The position numbers were made by a program, and so were the translations under genes. Positions 6,897 to 15,948 of a stretch of DNA of 19,023 bases are shown here, one piece after another. Every line of letters begins with the position of its first letter. Position 1 is the stretch's first letter. The notes under the pieces were generated by a model. The model saw nothing but the letters and a program-made list of their open reading frames with translations, ran no database searches and was not told the DNA's origin. Source of the DNA: JAJFFW01 sp038531315 (GTDB taxonomy: Bacteria > Pseudomonadota > Alphaproteobacteria > Caulobacterales > Parvularculaceae); contig JBCBBT010000061.1 in assembly GCA_038531315.1 (NCBI GenBank), positions 1 to 19,023 of the forward strand, given 5' to 3'.

Positions 6897-7064
6897 GGCG
6901 CGAAGACCGGTCCGGCAACTTGCATGCAAAGGCGCGATAGCGCACACTCCCAGGGTCTAGTGACAGGCGATGCGTGCAGTGCAGCTGCAACGAGCGAGGG
7001 CCTGTCGGCGCTGATGGAGACCCTCGCCAATTGTGACGCCTGCTCCGTCAAGAAGGAGGCCGCA

Positions 7065-7493
7065 ATGAAAGTCGAACATATTCTGACCGTCAAAGGCTCT
7101 GACGTTTACTGCGTCTCGCCGACATCGACGGTCGCCGAGGCCGTTGATCTTCTGGGTGAGAAGAATGTCGGCGCTGTCATCGCGAAGGACGAAAACGGGC
7201 GCGTCGCCGGGATTTTGTCCGAGCGCGACGTCGTGCGCGCCATTCGCACGCGGGGCGTTTCTGCGTTGAACGACAAGGTCGAGACGTGCATGACGGCGAA
7301 CCCTTTCACCTGTTCGCTTGAGGCGACGGTGAACGACGTGATGACCGAGATGACAGAAAAGCGCATCCGCCACATGCCGGTGGTCAGGGACGGCGCGCTT
7401 GTCGGCCTTGTCTCCATCGGCGATGTCGTCAAGCGCAAAATTCAGGAGACGGAAGAAGAAGCCGCTGCGCTGAAGGAATATATCGCCACCTGA
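7065..7493 (+). CDS. Two-CBS-domain protein, 142 aa
   Basis: This is a small cytoplasmic protein made almost entirely of a CBS pair (Bateman module). CBS1 covers about residues 10-62, with GILSERDVVRAI at 49-60. CBS2 covers about 78-125, with HMPVV and GLVSIGDVVK. CBS pairs bind adenosyl nucleotides and act as energy sensors; the partner here is unknown. A Glu-rich C-terminal helix (KIQETEEEAAALKEYIAT) ends it. The frame is open far upstream (to 6693), but the ATG at 7065 has an excellent AAGGAGG site (7053-7059, 5-nt spacing), and the upstream part overlaps the rhomboid gene. The 13-bp repeat array lies upstream. The gene converges with liuD, leaving 42 nt between stops. Confidence 0.93.
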   Translation: MKVEHILTVKGSDVYCVSPTSTVAEAVDLLGEKNVGAVIAKDENGRVAGILSERDVVRAIRTRGVSALNDKVETCMTANPFTCSLEATVNDVMTEMTEKRIRHMPVVRDGALVGLVSIGDVVKRKIQETEEEAAALKEYIAT

Positions 7494-7497
7494 GGGC

Positions 7498-7511
7498 CCG
7501 GTTCAGACCGG
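7498..7511. terminator. Short hairpin between convergent CBS and liuD genes
   Basis: CCGGT (7498-7502) and ACCGG (7507-7511) form a 5-bp stem with a TCAG loop in the 42-nt gap between convergent stop codons. No T-run is present on either side. It could act on either strand, but the evidence is weak. Confidence 0.2.
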
Positions 7512-7535
7512 CATGGCGACGCGCGCTGCGGCCTC

Positions 7536-9638
<2,103 letters not shown>

Positions 9639-9680
9639 GGGCGGGGTCGGTCTCGTTGATATGATCAGCAGGCTGAGCAG

Positions 9681-9716
9681 TGTGTCGGGCGGTGTGTCGG
9701 GCAGTGTGTTGCGCGG
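9681..9716. repeat. 12-bp tandem repeat, three copies, between liuC and liuD
   Basis: The units TGTGTCGGGCGG (9681-9692), TGTGTCGGGCAG (9693-9704) and TGTGTTGCGCGG (9705-9716) follow one another without spacers. The first two differ at one base; the third is more diverged. The array occupies much of the 90-nt liuC-liuD gap. It is probably slippage-derived spacer DNA. Confidence 0.75.
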
Positions 9717-9728
9717 CGGGGCGGGGGC

Positions 9729-10526
9729 TTACTCCGAAGTGGGCTTCCAGGTCGGATTGCGCTTTTCAAGAAACGCCGACACGCCCTCCTTGCCTTCGGG
9801 CCCGGCGCGGGTCTGCGCGATCAGGCCGGCGACGTCTTCCATGACGTGATCGTCAATCGGCCGATAAGCGACGCGGCGCACAAGGTCCTTGGCGGCGCGT
9901 TGCGCATTGGGGCCGCCGCTCAACAGCGCATCGATGACGCCATCGACCGTGGCGTCGAGCTGCGCGTCCATCGCCACCATGTGGACAAGCCCAAGGGCGC
10001 GCGCGCGCTCCGCATCGAAGCGTTCGCCGGTGATGAAATAGCGCCGCGACTGGCGCGGGCCGATAGCGCGCACGACAAACGGCGAGATCACCGCCGGGAT
10101 CAGCCCGAGGCGCACTTCGCTCAGCGAAAAGAACGCGCTTTCCCCCGCGACCGCAATGTCGGCCGCCGCGATGATCCCGACCGCGCCGCCGATGGCCGGG
10201 CCGTTGACCCGCGCGATCGTCGGTTTCGGACAGTCATAGATCGCCCGCAGCATATGCGCGAGGCGGCGGGCGTCGTCCTTGTTTTCCGCCGCTGAATAGC
10301 CCGCGGCCCGTCGCATCATGTTGAGGTCGGCGCCGCCGGAAAAGGTCTTCCCCGCGCCCGTCAGAACGATGGCGCGTACGTCGGCGTCGGTGCTGAGCCG
10401 GCCCATGGCGTCGCAGATTTCACCGATCAGTTGTTCGTTGAAGGCGTTGCGCACATCCGGCCGGTCGAGCGTCAGCCGCGCAATGCCGATCGAGTCGATC
10501 GTCAGCCTCAATGTCTGTTCGTTCAT
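9729..10526 (-). CDS. liuC: 3-methylglutaconyl-CoA hydratase (enoyl-CoA hydratase family), 265 aa
   Basis: This crotonase-fold enzyme would hydrate 3-methylglutaconyl-CoA to 3-hydroxy-3-methylglutaryl-CoA, the last step before HMG-CoA lyase. The oxyanion-hole loop is FSGGADLNMM (62-71) with NGPAIGGAVG (108-117). The catalytic Glu137 is in SLSEVRLGLIP. The position of the first catalytic glutamate of classical crotonases is Gly117 here. From memory, bacterial LiuC proteins share this change and the following PAVISPFVV segment. The ATG at 10526 has a GGAGGA site (about 10531-10536). The gene lies between liuB and liuD on the same strand but is cut off from liuB by a repeat-flanked insertion, so it probably needs its own promoter. 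Confidence 0.92.
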   Translation of the reverse strand: MNEQTLRLTIDSIGIARLTLDRPDVRNAFNEQLIGEICDAMGRLSTDADVRAIVLTGAGKTFSGGADLNMMRRAAGYSAAENKDDARRLAHMLRAIYDCPKPTIARVNGPAIGGAVGIIAAADIAVAGESAFFSLSEVRLGLIPAVISPFVVRAIGPRQSRRYFITGERFDAERARALGLVHMVAMDAQLDATVDGVIDALLSGGPNAQRAAKDLVRRVAYRPIDDHVMEDVAGLIAQTRAGPEGKEGVSAFLEKRNPTWKPTSE

Positions 10527-10544
10527 GACTTCCTCCGCGCCGCT

Positions 10545-10572
10545 GTTGTAACCGATCGCGCAAGCGCCGCAA
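10545..10572 (-). promoter_or_regulatory. Possible sigma70-type promoter for liuC
   Basis: Reading the - strand, TTGCGG (10572-10567) and TACAAC (10550-10545) are separated by 16 bp, about 20 bp upstream of the liuC start. A second CCGCAA (10574-10579) gives an alternative -35. The match is modest and the implied leader is very short. It is listed because liuC is isolated from liuB and should need its own promoter. Confidence 0.25.
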
Positions 10573-10630
10573 ACCGCAACGTTTTCCCGTCATTCAGAAC
10601 GGTTTTGAAGACATCGGCGGTCATCCGTTT

Positions 10631-10750
10631 CCCCCGCGCAGGCGAGGGCTCAGTCTTTTCTTCTCCGTGTCCCCCGCGAAGGCGGGGGTCCAGTCTTTTT
10701 TTCTCCGCATCCCCCGCGAAGGCGGGGGCCCAGTCTGGGCAAAGCCCGCG
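10631..10750. repeat. Three tandem 40-bp palindrome-bearing repeats
   Basis: Units start at 10631, 10671 and 10711, exactly 40 bp apart. Each begins with a GC-rich hairpin (CCCCCGCGAAGGCGGGGG in the second and third, a degenerate version in the first), followed by a CCAGTCT-like box and a T-rich tail in units 1 and 2. The third unit merges into the longer 157-bp repeat. The hairpin class resembles REP-like intergenic repeats that I recall as abundant in several alphaproteobacterial genomes. They may act as 3'-end or spacer structures. Confidence 0.88.
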
Positions 10751-10860
10751 CATCGCGCGCCATCTTTTACGAACTGGACGCCCGCCTGCACAGGCAAGAC
10801 GGGTTTTGTATTGCGCCCGGGCCTTCATGCTATCTGATCAAATTCTGGATAATCGGTATA
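10703..10860. repeat. Left copy of a ~157-bp direct repeat
   Basis: The copy runs from CTCCGCATCCCCCGCGAAGG to a GTATA end and matches 11504-11660 at an offset of 800-801. It carries one hairpin, a CCAGTCTGGGCAAAG box, an inverted partner GAACTGGA, a second GCCCGCCTG palindrome and a shared AATC-AAATTC tail. The right copy is the better palindrome in its second stem; the left copy has decayed there. Confidence 0.85.
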
Positions 10861-10948
10861 GGGAGTGGCTTGTTAGAATTCGCATGTTGAGTAGAGCGGA
10901 CATGCTCCGACAGGTGAGGAACGCGCCTGACGCCGTCAACGCGACAAT

Positions 10949-10982
10949 TGTCTTCGCTGTCCCGATGTCTTCGCTGTCCCGA
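10949..10982. repeat. Perfect 17-bp tandem duplication
   Basis: TGTCTTCGCTGTCCCGA occurs at 10949-10965 and again directly at 10966-10982 without a mismatch. It lies about 90 bp upstream of the small membrane-protein gene. It could be a recent slippage product or a doubled protein site. Confidence 0.85.
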
Positions 10983-11071
10983 CGCTGCCGCGGCGCTAAA
11001 CCCTCATGGACAAAATCTGACGACGCGTTACTCTACGCCGTTAGAGAAAGGCAACCGGGGCGAGGTGGGGC

Positions 11072-11491
11072 ATGACGGAAGCTGAGATTATTACGCTTGT
11101 TCAAGGCGCACTTGATAATACGTTCACGATTGTGTCGATGCTCTTCGGCGTGGTTTCTGCGTATCTCGCCGGGCTGTTTTACTTTCTTGGCCGGTCAGGA
11201 TTTCTCCTCAAGCTTTTTGGGTTTTTCGTTCTGTCCTGGATTTTTCTCTATCTCGGCTTTGCGATGATCGGCATTGAACAGATGACGCGGGCGCTGATCG
11301 ATACGATGGAAAGCCTTCCCGAGCGCGTGACAGTGGCCCAGCCGCTTCTTGATATTGCCGGCATCTTTGGACCGGGCGGGGGCAGGATCTATGAACTGGG
11401 CGTCCTCGCCGGGTTTGGGTTCGCATCGCTCATCTATCTCGGCCTGTTCTTCCTGACATTCGTCTACCGCTGGGGTCCGCGCCACGACTAG
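11072..11491 (+). CDS. Small membrane protein of unknown function, 139 aa
   Basis: Three transmembrane helices are likely, at about residues 18-40, 45-68 and 108-133. A conserved-looking loop between helices 2 and 3 contains Glu69 and Asp77 and a GPGGGR turn. I recognise no family. The ATG at 11072 follows a purine-rich AGGTGGGG. Its strand is opposite to the liu genes on both sides, and it sits between two 157-bp direct repeats, so it appears inserted into the liu cluster. Base composition is lower in GC at third positions (many TTT, ATT and GAT codons) than in the liu genes, consistent with a different history. It converges with liuB, about 195 nt apart. Confidence 0.8.
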   Translation: MTEAEIITLVQGALDNTFTIVSMLFGVVSAYLAGLFYFLGRSGFLLKLFGFFVLSWIFLYLGFAMIGIEQMTRALIDTMESLPERVTVAQPLLDIAGIFGPGGGRIYELGVLAGFGFASLIYLGLFFLTFVYRWGPRHD

Positions 11492-11503
11492 GCGCTCGTC
11501 AAA

Positions 11504-11660
11504 CTCCGCATCCCCCGCGAAGGCGGGGGTCCAGTCTGGGCAAAGCGCCGCGCTTCGCGCGTCATCTTTTGCGAACTGGATGCCCGCCTGCGCGGGCAGG
11601 ACGGGGTTTGTTTTGCGGCCGAGCCTTAAGCCTCAAATCAAATTCGAGATCGTTTGTATA
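11504..11660. repeat. Right copy of the ~157-bp direct repeat
   Basis: This copy matches 10703-10860 in the same orientation and lies between the convergent ends of the small membrane gene and liuB. It contains the hairpin CCCCCGCGAAGGCGGGGG (about 11512-11529), the TCCAGT / ACTGGA inverted pair enclosing about 45 bp, and a strong second hairpin (GCCCGCCTGCGCGGGC). It may also serve as a bidirectional 3'-end structure. Confidence 0.85.
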
Positions 11661-11685
11661 AAGAACTCTAAAAAACCCCTGCGCG

Positions 11686-13293
11686 CTACATCCGGAAGAC
11701 GCCGAAGCGGGTCGGCTCCACCGGCGCGTTGAGGCTGGCGGAAAGGCACAAGGTCAGGATATCGCGTGTTTGCGCGGGGTCGATGATGCCGTCGTCCCAA
11801 AGGCGCGCAGAGGAGTAATAGGGCGAGCCCTGCGCTTCATAGTCGGCTTTGATGGCGTTCTTGAATGTTTCTTCTTCCGCCGCCGGCCATGACTCGCCTT
11901 TGGCTTCAAGGCCGTCGCGGCGGACCGTCGCGAGGACGCTTGCGGCCTGTTCGCCGCCCATCACCGAAATGCGCGCATTCGGCCACATGAACATGAAGCG
12001 CGGCCCGTAAGCGCGTCCGCACATGCCGTAATTGCCGGCGCCGTAAGAGCCGCCGACGACGACGGTGAATTTCGGCACTTTTGCTGTGGAAACCGCGGTG
12101 ACGAGCTTGGCGCCGTCTTTGGCGATGCCGCCGGCTTCAGCGGATTTGCCGACCATAAAGCCGGTAATGTTCTGTAGAAAGATTAACGGAACGCGCCGCT
12201 GGGCGCAAAGCTCGATGAAGTGGGCGCCTTTCTGGGCGCTTTCGGAAAACAAAATGCCGTTATTGGCGAGAATGCCGACGGGATAGCCGCTGAGATGCGC
12301 AAACCCCGTCACGAGCGTCGATCCGTAAAGCGGCTTGAATTCGTCGAATTGCGACCCGTCGACGAGGCGCGCGATGATCTCGCGGGCGTCATAGGGCTTG
12401 CGCGCATCGGTCTCAACGACGCCGTATAGCTCTTCGGCCGCATAGAGCGGCGGCTCCGGCGCGGCCATCACGATCTCACCCTGTTTGATCCAGTTGAGCC
12501 GTGAGACGATTTTGCGGGCGAGCCCGAGCGCGTGGTCGTCATTTTCCGCAAGGTGGTCGGCGACGCCCGACTCGCGCGTGTGCACGTCCCCGCCGCCAAG
12601 TTCTTCGGCGGTGACGACTTCGCCGGTCGCCGCCTTCACAAGCGGCGGTCCGCCAAGAAAGATCGTACCCTGATTTCTGACAATGATCGCCTCGTCCGAC
12701 ATCGCCGGCACATAAGCGCCGCCAGCGGTGCAACTGCCGTGGACAACCGCGATCTGCGGGATGCCCATCGACGACATTGTCGCCTGATTAAAGAATATCC
12801 GGCCGAAATCGTCTTTATCGGGAAAAACCTCATCCTGCATCGGCAGGAAAGCGCCGCCCGATTCGACAAGATAGATGCAGGGCAGGCGGTTTTCCTGGGC
12901 GATCTCCTGGGCGCGCAAGTGTTTCTTCACCGTCATCGGGTGATAAGTGCCGCCCTTCACGGTCGGATCATTGGCGACGATCACGCATTCGGTCCCGCAG
13001 ACGCGCCCGATCCCCGCGACGACGCCGGCGGCGGCGACGTCGCCTGAATACATCTCCCAGGCCGCGAATTGTCCGATTTCAAGAAACGGCGCGCCCGCGT
13101 CGATCAGCCGGTCGATGCGTTCGCGCGCGAGGAGCTTGCCGCGTTTTTTGTGGCGCTCGGCGTAGCGCGCACCGCCGCCCTCGGCGACCGTCGCCGCATT
13201 CGCGCGCAACTCATCGACAAGCGCGCGCATCGCGTCCGCGTTCGCCTGAAAGCCTTCCGAACGCGTGTCGATTTTTGAGACAATAGGGCCCAT
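11686..13293 (-). CDS. liuB: 3-methylcrotonyl-CoA carboxylase beta (carboxyltransferase) subunit, 535 aa
   Basis: This subunit transfers the carboxyl group from biotin on the alpha subunit to 3-methylcrotonyl-CoA, giving 3-methylglutaconyl-CoA. The two crotonase-like carboxyltransferase halves are clear. The N-terminal half has VKGGTYHPMTVKKHLRAQEI (112-131) and the oxyanion segment GSCTAGGAYVPAMSDE (186-201). The C-terminal half has LQNITGFMVG (373-382) and GGSYGAGNYGMCGRAYGPRF (414-433). The end (WDDGIIDPAQTR ... PTRFGVFRM) matches my memory of bacterial LiuB, and 535 aa is the family length. It is divergent from liuA across a 135-bp gap that must hold both promoters. Its partner liuD lies beyond liuC and the repeat-flanked insertion, about 2 kb from the end of liuB, so subunit genes are not adjacent. 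Confidence 0.95.
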   Translation of the reverse strand: MGPIVSKIDTRSEGFQANADAMRALVDELRANAATVAEGGGARYAERHKKRGKLLARERIDRLIDAGAPFLEIGQFAAWEMYSGDVAAAGVVAGIGRVCGTECVIVANDPTVKGGTYHPMTVKKHLRAQEIAQENRLPCIYLVESGGAFLPMQDEVFPDKDDFGRIFFNQATMSSMGIPQIAVVHGSCTAGGAYVPAMSDEAIIVRNQGTIFLGGPPLVKAATGEVVTAEELGGGDVHTRESGVADHLAENDDHALGLARKIVSRLNWIKQGEIVMAAPEPPLYAAEELYGVVETDARKPYDAREIIARLVDGSQFDEFKPLYGSTLVTGFAHLSGYPVGILANNGILFSESAQKGAHFIELCAQRRVPLIFLQNITGFMVGKSAEAGGIAKDGAKLVTAVSTAKVPKFTVVVGGSYGAGNYGMCGRAYGPRFMFMWPNARISVMGGEQAASVLATVRRDGLEAKGESWPAAEEETFKNAIKADYEAQGSPYYSSARLWDDGIIDPAQTRDILTLCLSASLNAPVEPTRFGVFRM

Positions 13294-13428
13294 GGACGCC
13301 GCCGCCTTTCGTTTTTAAAGGCCGTGCTATCAGACCCGCCGCTTTCGGGACAACCAAAATCTGTGCTACGCGGTGGCGACCGCTGACGGCGCCAGCCGAT
13401 CGGGCGGCGCCAGGAGTGAGGAAACGCC
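13294..13428. promoter_or_regulatory. liuB-liuA divergent promoter region
   Basis: This 135-bp gap separates the divergent starts of liuB and liuA and must contain both promoters, but I could not identify a convincing -35/-10 pair or operator by eye. The stretch 13310-13320 is T/A-rich (TCGTTTTTAAA), and the liuA side has a GAGGA ribosome-binding site at 13418-13422. LiuR-type regulation is known for liu operons elsewhere; no liuR gene is present here. Confidence 0.4.
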
Positions 13429-14601
13429 ATGCTGTCAAATCAGGGCCTGTTCATGAAATTCGACGTCGATCCGATGATCGAGGAGATGCGCGAGGTGGTC
13501 GCGCGCTGGGTCGCCGACCGCTTGGCGCCGATGGCCGCCGAGATTGACGCGTCCAATGAATTCCCGCGCGCGCTCTGGCCGGAGCTGGGCGAGCTTGGCG
13601 TCCTCGGCGTCACCGCTGATGAAGACTATGGCGGAGCGGGGCTCGGCTATCTCGCCCATAGCGTCGTGATGGAGGAAATCTCGCGCGGCTCCGGCGCGGT
13701 GGGTCTTTCCTACGGCGCCCATTCCAACCTTTGCGTCAACCAGCTCAATCTCAACGGCAATGAGGCGCAAAAAGAAAAATATCTGCCCAAGCTGATCACC
13801 GGCGAACATCTGGGCGCGCTCGCCATGTCCGAGCCGGGGTCCGGCTCTGACGTTGTCTCGATGCGGCTGCGCGCGGAGAAAAAAGGCGATCACTACGTCC
13901 TTAACGGCAGCAAGATGTGGATCACCAACGGGCCCGGCGCCGACACGCTCGTCGTCTACGCCAAGACCGATCCGGAAAAAGGCCCGCACGGGATCACGGC
14001 CTTCATCATCGAGAAGGGGTTCGACGGATTTTCAACCGCGCAAAAACTCGACAAGCTCGGCATGCGCGGGTCCGACACCTGCGAACTCGTGTTTGAAGAC
14101 TGCGCCGTGCCAGAGGAAAATGTGCTTGGCCGGGTCAATGGCGGCGTCGGCGTTTTGATGTCGGGGCTCGACTATGAGCGTGCGGTGCTCGCCGCCGGCT
14201 CGGTCGGGATCATGCAGGCGTGCCTTGATGTCGTTATTCCCTATGTCCATGAACGCCAGCAATTCGGCAAATCGATTGGCGAGTTTCAACTGGTGCAGGG
14301 CAAGCTCGCCGATATGTACACGACGCTGAATGCGAGCCGCGCTTATGTCTATGAAGTCGCGAAAGCCTGCGACCGGGGCGAGACGACCCGCCAGGACGCG
14401 GCGGGGTGTATTCTGTATGCGGCTGAAAAAGCAACACAGGTCGCCCTCGATGCGATCCAGCTTCTCGGCGGCAATGGCTACATCAATGAATATCCGACAG
14501 GCCGGCTCCTGCGCGACGCAAAGCTCTATGAGATCGGCGCCGGCACATCGGAGATCCGCCGTATGCTGATCGGACGCGAGCTATTCGCCAAAAGCGCCTG
14601 A
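13429..14601 (+). CDS. liuA: Isovaleryl-CoA dehydrogenase, 390 aa
   Basis: This FAD-dependent acyl-CoA dehydrogenase oxidises isovaleryl-CoA to 3-methylcrotonyl-CoA, passing electrons to ETF. Family signatures are LAMSEPGSGSDVVS (131-144), WITNGPGADTLVVYAKT (164-180), and YEIGAGTSEIRRMLIGREL near the C-terminus. Glu250 in LDYERAVLAAG is at the position of the catalytic base special to isovaleryl-CoA dehydrogenases; most other acyl-CoA dehydrogenases carry it further towards the C-terminus. The ATG at 13429 has GAGGA at 13418-13422 with 6-nt spacing. Its place divergent from liuB fits leucine/isovalerate breakdown. Confidence 0.95.
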   Translation: MLSNQGLFMKFDVDPMIEEMREVVARWVADRLAPMAAEIDASNEFPRALWPELGELGVLGVTADEDYGGAGLGYLAHSVVMEEISRGSGAVGLSYGAHSNLCVNQLNLNGNEAQKEKYLPKLITGEHLGALAMSEPGSGSDVVSMRLRAEKKGDHYVLNGSKMWITNGPGADTLVVYAKTDPEKGPHGITAFIIEKGFDGFSTAQKLDKLGMRGSDTCELVFEDCAVPEENVLGRVNGGVGVLMSGLDYERAVLAAGSVGIMQACLDVVIPYVHERQQFGKSIGEFQLVQGKLADMYTTLNASRAYVYEVAKACDRGETTRQDAAGCILYAAEKATQVALDAIQLLGGNGYINEYPTGRLLRDAKLYEIGAGTSEIRRMLIGRELFAKSA

Positions 14602-14690
14602 GTCATCTGGCCGGCGCCGGGCGAGGGGGGGTCGTCCCTTTCGTCGCCATGCGGCGCCGGCGAACCGAAAAGTGATAGTAAGGAGTAAGC

Positions 14691-15296
14691 ATGGACACCT
14701 TTGACGCCATCGAAAAACGCCGGTCGATCAAGGAATTTGACGCCAGCCATCGGTTTACGGCGGAGGAAGAAAAGAGACTTCTTGAAGCGGCCATCAAGGC
14801 GCCGACGAGTTTCAACATCCAGCATTGGCGGTTTGTGATCTTGCGCGACAGCGACCTGCGGGCGAAAATCCGCAAAGAGTTCGGCAATGATCAGGCGCAG
14901 ATGACCGATGCGTCGCTTCTTCTTGTGATGACGGCGGATATGAAGGCCTGGCAAAAATCACCCGAGCGCTATTGGCAAAACGCGCCTGATGAGGTCGCGG
15001 ACTTGCTGGTCAACTGGATGGGGCCGTTCCATGAGGGCCGCGAATGGTTGCAGCGCGATGAGGCCCAGCGCTCCATCGGCATGGCGATGCAAACCCTCAT
15101 GCTGGCGGCGGTGTCGATGGGCTATCAATGCTGTCCGATGATCGGCTTCGACCTCGAAGAAGTCTCGAAGCTGATTAATCTGCCGGACGATCACGTGATC
15201 GGCCCGATGGTTGCGGTCGGTAAAGGGACGAAAGACCCGTGGCCGCGCCCCGGCCAGCTGACGCTTGGCGACGTTGTGGTTGAAAACAGCTTTTAG
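14691..15296 (+). CDS. Nitroreductase-family FMN oxidoreductase, 201 aa
   Basis: This is a cytoplasmic flavoprotein of the nitroreductase superfamily. These use NAD(P)H to reduce nitro compounds, quinones or other acceptors, so the true substrate is unknown. The N-terminal phosphate-binding RRSIKEF is at residues 10-16, APTSFNIQHWRF at 37-48 contacts FMN, and the C-terminal part has VSMGYQCCPMIGFDLEEV and VAVGKGTKDPWPRPGQ, all typical. Length is normal for the family. The ATG at 14691 has AAGGAG at 14680-14685 with 5-nt spacing. It follows liuA by 89 nt on the same strand and might be read through from it, but there is no known pathway link. It converges with the 170-aa gene. Confidence 0.92.
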   Translation: MDTFDAIEKRRSIKEFDASHRFTAEEEKRLLEAAIKAPTSFNIQHWRFVILRDSDLRAKIRKEFGNDQAQMTDASLLLVMTADMKAWQKSPERYWQNAPDEVADLLVNWMGPFHEGREWLQRDEAQRSIGMAMQTLMLAAVSMGYQCCPMIGFDLEEVSKLINLPDDHVIGPMVAVGKGTKDPWPRPGQLTLGDVVVENSF

Positions 15297-15329
15297 CGCG
15301 CCCGCCGCTGCGCCGTTATTCTTTCGGGG

Positions 15330-15842
15330 TCAGTCTTTGGCGGGAGCCGTCCTGTGCGTCCTGATGTAGCTGAATTTCGTGACGTCATCGCCGAGCGGCA
15401 AAAACCGGAAGGAACGAAAATTGGACCCTTTCGGTTCAGGGTCAAAGGCCCAGTTCCAGGAGAAGATTTCGTCTGCTTCTTCAATTTTGGCGATCGGGTC
15501 CGCGTCAAACAATGCGACGCCCAAATCGAACCAGAACCGTTCGTCGCCGGCGACCGTCCATGTCTCATTCAGTGTCATTGTTCCAAGGACGCCTGTTTCT
15601 CCCGGCAAAATAAACGACGCCCACGATGCACGTACAAAGATGTCGTCAGGCACAAACCACGTTTCAAAATCCTCGAATGCCAGTTTGCCGGTCGGAGCGC
15701 CGTGCTCGCGATCCTCGGGATCGATGATGCGTTCCCATCGTTTCTCTTCAGAATACGCACATACTGCCTGTCGCGATTGGAATTCCTGGCCCAGGAACTC
15801 TTGTAATTCGCGCCGCGCGATATTCAGATTTTGATCAGTCAT
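15330..15842 (-). CDS. Hypothetical acidic, Trp-rich protein, 170 aa
   Basis: I do not recognise this protein. It is soluble-looking and acidic, with about eight Trp, many Phe and no signal peptide or membrane segment. A motif-like stretch is NETWTVAGDERFWFDLGVAL. Lower GC at third positions than its neighbours, with many AAA, TTT and GAT codons, suggests separate ancestry. Open frames of about 150 codons exist on the opposite strand, but only this one has a good start (ATG at 15842 after TTAGGGA) and a promoter-like sequence just upstream. It is a stand-alone gene convergent with the nitroreductase and upstream of nothing on its strand. Confidence 0.7.
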   Translation of the reverse strand: MTDQNLNIARRELQEFLGQEFQSRQAVCAYSEEKRWERIIDPEDREHGAPTGKLAFEDFETWFVPDDIFVRASWASFILPGETGVLGTMTLNETWTVAGDERFWFDLGVALFDADPIAKIEEADEIFSWNWAFDPEPKGSNFRSFRFLPLGDDVTKFSYIRTHRTAPAKD

Positions 15843-15878
15843 AATCCCTAAAGCCCGAATAATGATTACTGGTCATAA

Positions 15879-15908
15879 AAAGTACATTGTGAAAAACTCG
15901 CAAGTCAA
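15879..15908 (-). promoter_or_regulatory. Sigma70-type promoter for the 170-aa gene
   Basis: On the - strand, TTGACT (15908-15903) and TACTTT (15884-15879) are separated by 18 bp, in an AT-rich stretch otherwise uncommon in this window. Transcription would start near 15872, about 30 nt before the ATG at 15842. This is the best housekeeping promoter I could find by eye here. Confidence 0.5.
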
Positions 15909-15948
15909 ACACCGCGCTGCAAATCACCGATAGTAGACTTAGACGTGA

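Larger units (their letters stand above)
10527..11071. other. 545-bp gene-free region holding repeats and a possible liuC promoter
   Basis: This gap separates liuC from the small + strand membrane gene. It contains, in order, a possible liuC promoter, three 40-bp palindromic tandem repeats, the left copy of a 157-bp direct repeat and a perfect 17-bp tandem duplication. Long open frames cross it on both strands, but their products are translations of the repeats (for example DPRLRGG-like runs) and use AGA/AGG codons unlike the neighbours. I therefore call no gene. A 33-codon frame on the - strand (about 10523-10624) overlaps the liuC start by ATGA and could be a leader peptide or remnant, but nothing else supports it. 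Confidence 0.6.

Noticed and set aside
10523..10828. 101-aa - strand frame overlapping the liuC start
   Set aside because: Most of it is repeat translation (DPRLRGG-like). Only the last 33 codons are non-repeat and match nothing I know.
10431..11075. 214-aa + strand frame ending in an ATGA overlap with the 139-aa gene
   Set aside because: It begins antisense inside liuC, runs through palindromic repeats and the 17-bp duplication, and uses codons unlike real genes here. The ATGA overlap alone is not enough.
15354..15834. Two + strand frames of about 150 codons opposite the 170-aa gene
   Set aside because: They lack ribosome-binding sites, and the - strand frame has both a start signal and a promoter.
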